14,597 bases of DNA from CAYQDR01 sp964416315 (lineage in GTDB: Bacteria; Methylomirabilota; Methylomirabilia; Rokubacteriales; DASRDR01): contig CAYQDR010000120.1 in NCBI GenBank assembly GCA_964416315.1, positions 1 through 14,597 on the forward strand. Reading direction: 5' to 3'. Positions 1 to 7,721 of this stretch are shown one piece after another. The notes beneath the pieces are model-generated. The model saw nothing but the letters and a program-made list of their open reading frames with translations, did not search any database and had not been told where the DNA came from. The stretch's first letter is position 1. Every line of letters starts with the position of its first letter. Both the position numbers and the translations under genes were made by a program.

Positions 1-32
1 GAGGGTCATGGTTCCGGGGCAGAGGGTGTCGG

Positions 33-1616
<1,584 letters not shown>

Positions 1617-1662
1617 TCCAAGCCCTCCTGCCCGACCCGCCCACCGTGTGCCGGGGCTCACG

Positions 1663-1692
1663 ACACTACCGGGGGCTTCCGGGTGTTGTCAA
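1663..1692 (-). promoter_or_regulatory. Probable sigma70 promoter of cimA
   Basis: On the minus strand a perfect TTGACA (-35, 1692 to 1687) is followed after 18 bases by TAGTGT (-10, 1668 to 1663). This would give a leader of about 40 bases before the cimA ATG at 1616. The -10 matches only three of six consensus positions, but a perfect -35 at the right place in such GC-rich DNA is unlikely by chance. Confidence 0.5.
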
Positions 1693-1963
1693 CGGTGCGG
1701 CGGAGCCGACCACGTCCGTCTTGCGCTGCGCTGCTCATTTTCTGGCCGCTCTCGACCGAAATCAGCATGGACATTGGCCAAAACGCGGACAGCCGAGAGG
1801 GTCGATGAACCCCCCGAGAGCCAAGACATCGAGGCCGAACGACCTTGGCGACGGTGAGTTCCACGACGGGAGCCGGGCGGTGGTACCGGCCTTGCACGAA
1901 CGGAGGGCAGGGTTGACGACTGATCCTCGGCCGGAACGGGCATGGCGGGACGTGGGGGGAAGG
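1693..1963. other. Divergent intergenic region
   Basis: This is most of the 347-base gap between cimA and the MshEN gene. Besides the cimA promoter I see an 8-base palindrome TTGGCCAA (1774-1781) and no convincing promoter for the plus-strand gene. The reading frame of the downstream gene stays open back to 1646, and an ATG at 1805 preceded by GAGAGGG could extend that protein by 53 residues. The extension resembles no domain I know, so I treat the stretch as non-coding. Confidence 0.4.
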
Positions 1964-3028
1964 ATGCCAGCAGTGGTCGCCGAAGCGAGCCGCCAGGACC
2001 TCGCAGGGAGCGACGAGGGCAGCCCGCGCCGCGGCCAGCGGCGCCCGCCCCGCCGCGCGCTCCTCGGGCAGCTCCTGGTCCGCGAGAGGCTGATCACGCC
2101 GGCCCAGCTCCAGGACGCCCTCCGCGTCCAGGCGGAGACGGCCACGTACGCGCCCCTCGGCCAGATCCTGGTCGAGCAGCGGATCATTACCCAGGCGCAA
2201 CTCGCCGCGGTCCTCGACCGCTACAAGAAGAAGAGCCGGCTCGGGGACATCCTGGTCGAGACCCGAACGATCACCGAAGAGCAGCTCGAGCTCGCCCTCG
2301 AGTGCCAGGAGGGGACCGGCCGTCGGCTCGGCGACATCCTGGTCCGGCTCAACTTCGCGACCGAGCCCCAGATCAAGCAGGCCCTCGCCCGCCAGCTCGA
2401 GGTCACCTTCGTCGAGCTGGACAGCGTGGCCATCGATCGGCGCCTGACGAACCTGATCCGCCGGGACTACGCTGCCGAGCGCCGGGTGATCCCGATCGCC
2501 ATGACGGAGGACCGGATCACCCTCGCCATGGACGACCCGACGGACACGGATGTGATCGAGGAGCTCGAGCTCTGCACGAGCTGCCGGGTGGACGTGGTGA
2601 CGTCCACCTCGGCGGAGTTCGAACGCGCCTTCGCACGCGCGTACGACGAGGCGTCCGAGGAAGAGGCGCCCGGCGACGCCGGGGGCTCGGCGGCCGACCT
2701 GGAGACGGCGGAGACGGGTGCCGAAGACCTCATGCGCTGGGGCGCCCCGGACAGCCCGGCGTGGACCGACCTCCGGGCCGAATGCGAGGCCCTCCGCGAG
2801 GAGCGAGACGCCGCGGAGCGCGGGCAGCGCGACCTCGAAGTGCGCCACGCGGAGGCGACGCGGCGGCTCGCGGAGCTCGAGGGCGCCTACGAAGCGCTGC
2901 GCCAAGCGCACGCGGCGGCGCTCGCGGCGCTCCGCCAGCGCGCCCGCGAGCCCGACCGCCCGCCCGACCTCGACCGCCAGCGTGCCGCCGACGCGCTCGA
3001 GGCGGTCCTCCGCCGCCTGAAGGCCTAG
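1964..3028 (+). CDS. Stand-alone MshEN/GspE_N-domain protein with C-terminal coiled coil (354 aa)
   Basis: Likely a cytoplasmic c-di-GMP-binding adaptor. Residues 33-56, 64-87, 92-115 and 121-144 are four 24-residue repeats of pattern (R/L/P)LGxxLVxxxxxTxxQLxxAL. Repeats 3 and 4 both start RLGDILV, end in Q and are separated by exactly five residues (EGTGR). This is the tandem arrangement described for c-di-GMP binding by MshE-type ATPases. Residues 145-227 complete the GspE_N fold (the RRVIPIAMTEDRITLAMDDPTD region). After an acidic linker (about 228-262) comes a charged heptad-like coiled coil (about 268-329). There is no Walker A/B ATPase domain, no signal peptide and no membrane segment. 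GspE/PilB/MshE proteins normally continue into an ATPase, so this is a regulator-like derivative rather than a secretion motor. The ATG at 1964 is preferred because GGGGGAAGG precedes it and the repeats start soon after. The partner is unknown; no pilus or secretion genes lie nearby. Confidence 0.85.
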   Translation: MPAVVAEASRQDLAGSDEGSPRRGQRRPPRRALLGQLLVRERLITPAQLQDALRVQAETATYAPLGQILVEQRIITQAQLAAVLDRYKKKSRLGDILVETRTITEEQLELALECQEGTGRRLGDILVRLNFATEPQIKQALARQLEVTFVELDSVAIDRRLTNLIRRDYAAERRVIPIAMTEDRITLAMDDPTDTDVIEELELCTSCRVDVVTSTSAEFERAFARAYDEASEEEAPGDAGGSAADLETAETGAEDLMRWGAPDSPAWTDLRAECEALREERDAAERGQRDLEVRHAEATRRLAELEGAYEALRQAHAAALAALRQRAREPDRPPDLDRQRAADALEAVLRRLKA

Positions 3029-3063
3029 ACAGCTTCGCTCCGCGACCGTTGCCTTTTCGCTCG

Positions 3064-3088
3064 GCCTCGGGGAACATATCGCCGAGGC
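3064..3088 (+). promoter_or_regulatory. Hairpin enclosing the SD sequence of the D-aminoacylase gene
   Basis: GCCTCGG (3064-3070) pairs perfectly with CCGAGGC (3082-3088) around an 11-base loop. The 3' arm contains GAGG (3084-3087), the only SD-like sequence in front of the GTG at 3093, and is followed by TTT. It could mask the ribosome binding site, act as a weak terminator after the MshEN gene, or both. The structure is seen in the sequence; its function is inferred. Confidence 0.4.
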
Positions 3089-3092
3089 TTTC

Positions 3093-4694
3093 GTGGACGA
3101 CCTCCTCATCCGCGGCGGCGTGGTGATCGACGGGAGCGGTGCGCCCGGGCGCATCTCCGACGTCGCCATCCGCGGTGATCGCATCACGGCGGTCACGTCG
3201 GCCTTCGCCGGGGCTGCCCACCGGGTGATCGACGCAACCGGGCGGGTGGTCGCTCCGGGCTTTATCGACATCAAGACGCACTCCGACTGGACGCTGCCGC
3301 TCAACCCGCGCGCCGAGAGCAAGGTCCGCCAGGGCGTCACGACGGAAGTCATCGGCCACTGTGGCTACTCCGTCGCCCCCGCACTGCCAGGGCGGGTCGA
3401 GATGCTGCGCGACTACCTGGCGCCCTCTGCCCCCTGGTTGCCGTTCCGCGAGACGACTTTCGCCGGCCACATGGCTACGTTCCCGGCGACCTCCGTGAAC
3501 ACCGTCATGTACGTTGGCCACAACACGCTCCGGTTGATGGCCACGGGGATGGAGCCCCGCGTGCCCACGGCCAACGAACTGGCTCTGATGGTGCGCCTGC
3601 TCGAGGAAGCGCTCGACGCCGGAGCGCTCGGACTGTCCTCGGGCCTGTTCACGGCGCCGGGCTCCTTCGCGCGCCCCGAGGAGCTGACGGCCCTCGGCCA
3701 GGCGCTCCGCCGGCACGGCGGGCGCTACGCGACGCATGTGCGCGACGAGGCGCAGGGCATTTTCGGCGCCGTCCGAGAAGCGATCGCCGTGGGCGAGGCG
3801 TGCGGCGTCCACGTCCAGCTCGTCCACGTGAAGCTGTGCGGGATGGAGAGCTGGGGCAGCGCGGGGCGGTTGCTCGAGGACGTCGAGACGGCCCGCCGCC
3901 GCGGCGTGGACGTGGACTGCGATCAGTACCCCTACACCGCTGGGAGCAACCCGCTCCGAAACCTCCTGCCGACCTGGGTCCAGGAGGGAGGTCTGGAGGC
4001 GATGCTGGGCCGCCTGAGCGACCCGGCCACGCGCGTGCGGATTCGCCAAGAGATCGACGCCCGCGGCCTCACCAACTTCGGGCGCATCCCGTCGTGGGAC
4101 GCGGTGCGGATCGCCGTCTCCCCCAACCAGCCCCAGGATGATGGACGGACCGTGGTCGAGATCGCCCAGGCGCGCGCCTGCGACCCGCTGGACGCCGTCT
4201 GCGACTACGTGATCGCCGACCGCGGCGCGACCCGGATCCTCGTCGCGGCGATCTCCGAGGACGACGTGCGAACGCTCCTCGGCTCGCCAACCGTCCTCGT
4301 CGGATCCGACGGCGTTTCACTGGCCCCTTACGGCGTGACCGGCCAGGGCAAGCCGCACCCGCGCTCCTACGGGACGTTCCCGCGCGTCCTCGGCCACTAC
4401 GTCCGCGAGCTCGGGCTGCTCACGCTCCCGGACGCGATCCACAAGATGACCGGCGGGTCGGCGACGGCGCTGGGGCTCGTCGACCGCGGCCTGCTGCGCG
4501 AGGGGTATCGAGCCGACATCACGATCTTCGACCCGGAGACCGTCGCCGAGCGCGCGACGTACGACGACCCCCACCAGTACCCAGCAGGGATCTCGACGGT
4601 CATCGTGAACGGCGTGGTGGTCGTGGACGGCGGCGAGCATACGGGGGCGCTCCCGGGCTGGGTGCTCCGCCGCGGCCCGCGCGGCGTCGCGTAG
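3093..4694 (+). CDS. D-aminoacylase / N-acyl-D-amino-acid deacylase family amidohydrolase (533 aa)
   Basis: Member of the amidohydrolase superfamily; characterised relatives are zinc enzymes that release D-amino acids from N-acyl-D-amino acids. The N-terminal strand-rich part (LLIRGGVVIDGSG) and C-terminal part (RADITIFDPETV) form the composite beta-domain around a TIM barrel. Expected metal and active-site positions are C90 (GHCGYS), H215 (THVRDE), H245 (LVHVK) and D406 (GSDG). The 30-residue spacing between the two histidines matches that of the Alcaligenes D-aminoacylase (His220/His250). The usual HxH after GFID is changed: here it reads GFIDIKTHSDW, so the first His is K61 and only H63 remains. 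The start is GTG at 3093 with GAGG upstream. There is no signal peptide, so it is cytoplasmic. It follows the MshEN gene by 64 bases and may be cotranscribed. The exact substrate is uncertain; related deacylases and dihydropyrimidinase-like enzymes share this fold. Confidence 0.85.
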   Translation: MDDLLIRGGVVIDGSGAPGRISDVAIRGDRITAVTSAFAGAAHRVIDATGRVVAPGFIDIKTHSDWTLPLNPRAESKVRQGVTTEVIGHCGYSVAPALPGRVEMLRDYLAPSAPWLPFRETTFAGHMATFPATSVNTVMYVGHNTLRLMATGMEPRVPTANELALMVRLLEEALDAGALGLSSGLFTAPGSFARPEELTALGQALRRHGGRYATHVRDEAQGIFGAVREAIAVGEACGVHVQLVHVKLCGMESWGSAGRLLEDVETARRRGVDVDCDQYPYTAGSNPLRNLLPTWVQEGGLEAMLGRLSDPATRVRIRQEIDARGLTNFGRIPSWDAVRIAVSPNQPQDDGRTVVEIAQARACDPLDAVCDYVIADRGATRILVAAISEDDVRTLLGSPTVLVGSDGVSLAPYGVTGQGKPHPRSYGTFPRVLGHYVRELGLLTLPDAIHKMTGGSATALGLVDRGLLREGYRADITIFDPETVAERATYDDPHQYPAGISTVIVNGVVVVDGGEHTGALPGWVLRRGPRGVA

Positions 4695-5198
4695 CTAACC
4701 AGCGCGGAGCGCCCGCACGAGCTCGTCCGGGCGCTCGGGGGTAAGCAGTAGGGGGCGGCCCGCCCGCCGCTCGACGAGCACGAGCCCGTCCGTCCGCGAG
4801 ACGTAGAGGTCCACGAGACCACGCTTCGAGGTCCACGCCCAGCCGAACCCGCCCCCGAGGCCGCCGACGCCGATCCGGCCTCCCCAGCCGAGCTCGGCCC
4901 GACACCGCTCCCGGACCAGCACGCGCGCTCCCGCGATCTCGCTGCGGGGAATCAGGCGCCGCCGGGCGGGCCATACGATCGCCAGCCCGCGCCCGTCCAC
5001 CTCGAACGCCCGGGGCCGCGCGTAGAGCCACACGCCGAGGTAGAGCAGCGCGACCAGCCCCGCGAGCCCGAAGGGAACGAAGCGCACGGACCCCGGCGCG
5101 CTGAGGCCGCCGACGACGAAGACCACCGGGAGCGCCAGGAGGCCGACCGTGAGGACGGCCACCAGGGGGGACATCGGGGCCAGCCGAAAGCTCGTCAC
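4695..5198 (-). CDS. Small membrane protein with bacterial PH-like domain (167 aa)
   Basis: Two hydrophobic segments (about residues 10-32 and 40-60) form an N-terminal hairpin in the membrane. They are followed by a soluble domain of about 100 residues that begins RPRAFEVDGRGLAIVWPARR and has the strand-rich look of bacterial PH-like (bPH) domains, including a Gly-rich stretch near GVGGLGGGFGWAW and a final helix (ERPDELVRALRAG). This architecture is common in proteins of unknown function, so no biochemical role can be given. The start is GTG at 5198 with only a weak purine stretch upstream; ATG at 5174 is an alternative that still keeps both membrane segments. Its stop codon directly abuts that of the convergent amidohydrolase gene (4694/4695), leaving no room for a separate terminator. 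Confidence 0.7.
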   Translation of the reverse strand: MTSFRLAPMSPLVAVLTVGLLALPVVFVVGGLSAPGSVRFVPFGLAGLVALLYLGVWLYARPRAFEVDGRGLAIVWPARRRLIPRSEIAGARVLVRERCRAELGWGGRIGVGGLGGGFGWAWTSKRGLVDLYVSRTDGLVLVERRAGRPLLLTPERPDELVRALRAG

Positions 5199-5352
5199 GA
5201 CCGGAGCCGCCCTCAGCGGCGCATACCACAGGCGGCACCCCAGTAGGGTACCGAAAAGCGCATCAGCAGGCTACCAGGGTCAAGGGCCGCGGACGTCAAG
5301 GCCATCGTCCGAGCAGGGGATGGTCGAGCTCAGGCTGGGGTTTCACTGCCGC

Positions 5353-5381
5353 TTGACATGTTCAGTGACACTTCATAGACT
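5353..5381 (+). promoter_or_regulatory. Promoter of the nine-gene operon
   Basis: A perfect TTGACA (5353-5358), 17-base spacer and TAGACT (5376-5381, four of six consensus bases) form a good sigma70-type promoter. Transcription would start near 5388, only about eight bases before the regulator's GTG at 5396, so the mRNA would be nearly leaderless; no SD sequence is visible. This is the only convincing promoter seen for the genes up to 14514. Confidence 0.6.
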
Positions 5382-5405
5382 CGCCGCATCCTGCGGTGAG
5401 CACCG
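5364..5405 (+). promoter_or_regulatory. Candidate operator elements for the XRE-cupin regulator
   Basis: Two short inverted repeats flank the start site: AGTGaCACT (5364-5372) between the -35 and -10, and CGGTGagCACCG (5394-5405) across the GTG start codon. TGACA also occurs twice, 12 bases apart (5354 and 5366). The two palindromes share a GTG..CAC core. Binding by the regulator encoded next would give autoregulation; this is inference from position and symmetry only. Confidence 0.3.
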
Positions 5406-5947
5406 AGCAAACCCTAGGCAAGAGCATCAGGGCGGCCCGTGTGCGGCGGAGCTTGAGTCTTCGCGAGCTTGCCGCCAAGGCGGGCGTCACGGCCAGCGCG
5501 TTGAGTCAGCTCGAACGAGACCAGCTGAACCCGACGCTCGCGACCTTGAAGGCGATCGCCACCGCGCTGAATATCACCATCGGTAGCCTGTTCGCCCCGC
5601 CGACGATGAAGCGACGCCTCGTGGTCCACCCGGGGGAGCGCAAGCAGCTGTCGCCTCGACGCGGGATCGCCTACTATCTCCTGACCCCCGATCTTGCCGG
5701 GCAGATCGAGTTCATCCTGAGCGTGTACGACGTCGGCGCCTCCACGGGCGAAGAGGCGTTCGCCTACCCGGCGGAGCAGTGCGGGCTCGTGCTGCAAGGC
5801 GTCGCGGAGGTTCACCTGGGCGATGTCGCCCATCGGCTCGAGGCCGGCGACAGCATCCGCTTCGACTGCTCGATCCCGCACCGCATCGCGAACGTCGGGT
5901 CCACGGAGCTCCAGTGTCTCTGGGCTATCGTTCCCCCGACCTTCTGA
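5396..5947 (+). CDS. XRE-family transcriptional regulator with cupin domain (183 aa)
   Basis: DNA-binding regulator, probably of its own operon. Residues 8-66 are an XRE/HTH_3 domain (SLRELAAKAGVTASALSQLE is the helix-turn-helix core, then NPTLATLKAIATALNI). Residues about 109-180 are a cupin_2 domain ending in the PHRIANVG..LWAIVPP signature typical of XRE-cupin regulators such as PuuR-like proteins, which sense small metabolites. The first cupin motif, usually with paired histidines and a Glu (HxxGEE-like), reads FAYPAEQCG here, so the metal-binding histidines are absent and the pocket may bind an organic ligand without metal. The gene is first in the operon, 16 bases before the CoA-transferase subunit A gene. 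It starts with GTG and has no visible SD. The ligand is probably the transported substrate or its CoA derivative, but this is inferred from context. Confidence 0.88.
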   Translation: MSTEQTLGKSIRAARVRRSLSLRELAAKAGVTASALSQLERDQLNPTLATLKAIATALNITIGSLFAPPTMKRRLVVHPGERKQLSPRRGIAYYLLTPDLAGQIEFILSVYDVGASTGEEAFAYPAEQCGLVLQGVAEVHLGDVAHRLEAGDSIRFDCSIPHRIANVGSTELQCLWAIVPPTF

Positions 5948-5963
5948 GCCGCGGGGAACGCGG

Positions 5964-6890
5964 ATGGCGCTGATCGACCCTCGCCGCCAGGGCCGCGAGC
6001 CCGCCGAGCGGCGGCCAGTGCTCGTCGAAGAGAGCGAGCTCGATGACTGGCTGCACAGCGGCATGTGCATCGCCATGGGCGGGCTGGCCACAGCCTGCCA
6101 TCCGATGCTGGTCGTCCGCCACATCATCCGCCGCGACCTCCGGGACCTCACGGTCGTCGGGTCGGCGGTCGGTGGACTGGACGTCGATCTCCTGATCGGT
6201 GCCGGGTGCGTGCGCAAGGTCATATGCCCGTACGTGGGCGCGGAGGCGCTTGCTCCCATCGGACCCTTCTTCCGCGCCGCCGCGGAACGGGGCGACGTCG
6301 AGATCTGGGAGTGCGACGAGGGGCAGTACTACGCGGGGCTCCAGGCGGCCGCCCAGATGATGCCGTTCATGCCCTGTCGGGGCGGAGTGGGCACCTCGCT
6401 TCCCGAGCTGAACCCGGATCTCAAGCCCTTCACGGACCCCGTGCGGGGGGAGACGCTGCTCGCGGTGCCGGCCATCGAGCCCGATCTGGCGATCCTCCAC
6501 GCGGCCTACGCCGATCGCTATGGCAACGTGCAGTTCGTGGGTACCGGGTACGCCGATCGGCTCCTCTGGCGGGCGGCGACGAAGACCCTCGTCCAGGTCG
6601 AGCGCGTCATCGCCAACGAGGATGTGCGCCGGAGCCCCGAACGAACGGCCCTGCTGGCCGACGGCATCATCCGGGCCCCCTTCGGCGCCCATCCGTTCTC
6701 GAGCCCGGGCTTCTACCTCGAGGACCAAGAGCACATGACGCTGCTCGTGGCCGCAGGACGGGCTGCCCGGAGTGGAGACCGGGAAGTGATCGCGGCGTAC
6801 CTCGAGCGGTACGTGCGGCGGCCGGCGACACACGTCGACTACCTCGAGGAGATCGGCCTCCGCCGCCTCCTGGCCCTCCAGGAGTACTGA
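5964..6890 (+). CDS. CoA-transferase-fold subunit A (GctA/IpdA-like, 308 aa)
   Basis: Alpha subunit of a class I CoA-transferase-type heteromer. Family features are the early IAMGG loop (residues 36-40), the LTVVGSAVGG strand-loop, and PFMPCRGGVGTSLPELNP, which corresponds to the conserved PF.P.R...G.D segment of glutaconate CoA-transferase A and IpdA. AIEPDLAILHAAYADRYGNVQ matches the typical P...l.ha..aD..GN motif. The sequence carries acidic residues E113, E116 and E119 in the segment before that motif, where the IpdA ring-opening hydrolase places its catalytic glutamate. I cannot align them with certainty. The ATG at 5964 is preceded by GGGGA, and the open frame extends upstream only as a shadow of the regulator gene. 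The B subunit follows after six bases, so translation is probably coupled. It could be a true CoA-transferase or a hydrolase; the B subunit favours the latter. Confidence 0.85.
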   Translation: MALIDPRRQGREPAERRPVLVEESELDDWLHSGMCIAMGGLATACHPMLVVRHIIRRDLRDLTVVGSAVGGLDVDLLIGAGCVRKVICPYVGAEALAPIGPFFRAAAERGDVEIWECDEGQYYAGLQAAAQMMPFMPCRGGVGTSLPELNPDLKPFTDPVRGETLLAVPAIEPDLAILHAAYADRYGNVQFVGTGYADRLLWRAATKTLVQVERVIANEDVRRSPERTALLADGIIRAPFGAHPFSSPGFYLEDQEHMTLLVAAGRAARSGDREVIAAYLERYVRRPATHVDYLEEIGLRRLLALQEY

Positions 6891-6896
6891 GGCGCC

Positions 6897-7721
6897 ATGC
6901 CAGCGCCCCCGACTCCGGAGTCGCGGAGTCGCGCGACCGAGGCGCCCTCGGTCCGCGAGATCATGGCCACCTTCGTCGCGCGGGACATCGCGGACGGCGA
7001 GGAGATCTTCGTCGGCACGAACCTGCCGGTCGTCCGGGCGGGAGTCCTGCTCGCCCATCTCCACCACGGGCCCAACATGCGCGTGATGCTCGCGCACACG
7101 CGAACGAACCTCTACCACGTGCCGGTGATGGAGTATTTCGAGATGCTGACGGACTGGCGAGCCGCGCGGTGGGCCGAGGCCTACTACACGGATCACGAGC
7201 TCGTCATGTACCAGAAGAGCCGGCGTGACTCGGTCTTCTTCGTCGGCGCGCTCCAGGTCGATCCCTACGGGAACTCGAACCTCGTGGGGATCGCCGGCGA
7301 CGGACGCCGGTTCAGGATCCGCGGGCCCGGGGCCATCGCCACCACGACCAACAGCAGCCACGTGCAGCGGTTCTACCTCTACGTGAACGAGCACTCGCCC
7401 CGGGTGTTCGTCGAGCGGTGCGATTTCGTGAGCACGGTGGGATGGGGCCGGGGCGGGGGCGACGCCCGGCGGGTGCTGGGGCTCCCCGGCGGCGGCCCGA
7501 AATACTGCATCACGCCTCTGGCCATCCTCGACTTTGAAGAGCCGTCAAAGCGCCTTCGCCTGCGGTCGGTGCACCCCGGGGTCGCCGTGGACCGGGTCGT
7601 GGCCGGCACGGGCTTTCCGCTGGTCGTCCCCGATCGGGTGCCGCTCACCGAGCCCCCCACCGACGAGGAGCTGGCGATCCTGCGCACGCGCGTGGATCCT
7701 CGGGGCTCGCTCAGGCGATGA
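6897..7721 (+). CDS. CoA-transferase-fold subunit B (GctB/IpdB-like), lacking the transferase glutamate (274 aa)
   Basis: Beta subunit partner of the preceding gene. The fold markers are clear: VGTNLPVVRAG (residues 39-49) matches the VGTGLPLIGAS region of glutaconate CoA-transferase B; FVGALQVDPYGNSNL, the Gly-rich GWGRGGGDARRVLGLPGGGP, and the ending TGFPLVVPD...LAILRTRVDP all match the family. In Acidaminococcus GctB the catalytic Glu54 lies in IIVESG; here the aligned stretch reads VMLAHTRTN, with A66 at the glutamate position and no Glu or Asp between D33/E35/E36 and E124-region residues that could substitute locally. IpdB of the steroid ring-opening hydrolase IpdAB likewise lacks it. 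The first 16 residues are a Pro/Ser/Arg-rich extension. The stop overlaps the ABC ATPase start by four bases (ATGA), implying coupling. The catalytic type is inferred from my recalled GctB sequence, not from a computed alignment. Confidence 0.82.
   Translation: MPAPPTPESRSRATEAPSVREIMATFVARDIADGEEIFVGTNLPVVRAGVLLAHLHHGPNMRVMLAHTRTNLYHVPVMEYFEMLTDWRAARWAEAYYTDHELVMYQKSRRDSVFFVGALQVDPYGNSNLVGIAGDGRRFRIRGPGAIATTTNSSHVQRFYLYVNEHSPRVFVERCDFVSTVGWGRGGGDARRVLGLPGGGPKYCITPLAILDFEEPSKRLRLRSVHPGVAVDRVVAGTGFPLVVPDRVPLTEPPTDEELAILRTRVDPRGSLRR

Noticed and set aside
1..9. Minus-strand ATG at 9 as start of a gene downstream of cimA
   Set aside because: Only three codons (MTL) are in the window and no SD-like sequence precedes it; it cannot be supported.
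1617..1661. N-terminal extension of cimA to the upstream start
   Set aside because: The 15 extra residues are unconserved Gly/Arg-rich sequence, overlap the likely transcript start, and the inner ATG has a strong SD.
5278..5283. TTGACC on the minus strand as -35 of the PH-like gene promoter
   Set aside because: No acceptable -10 element is found at 16-18 bases spacing.
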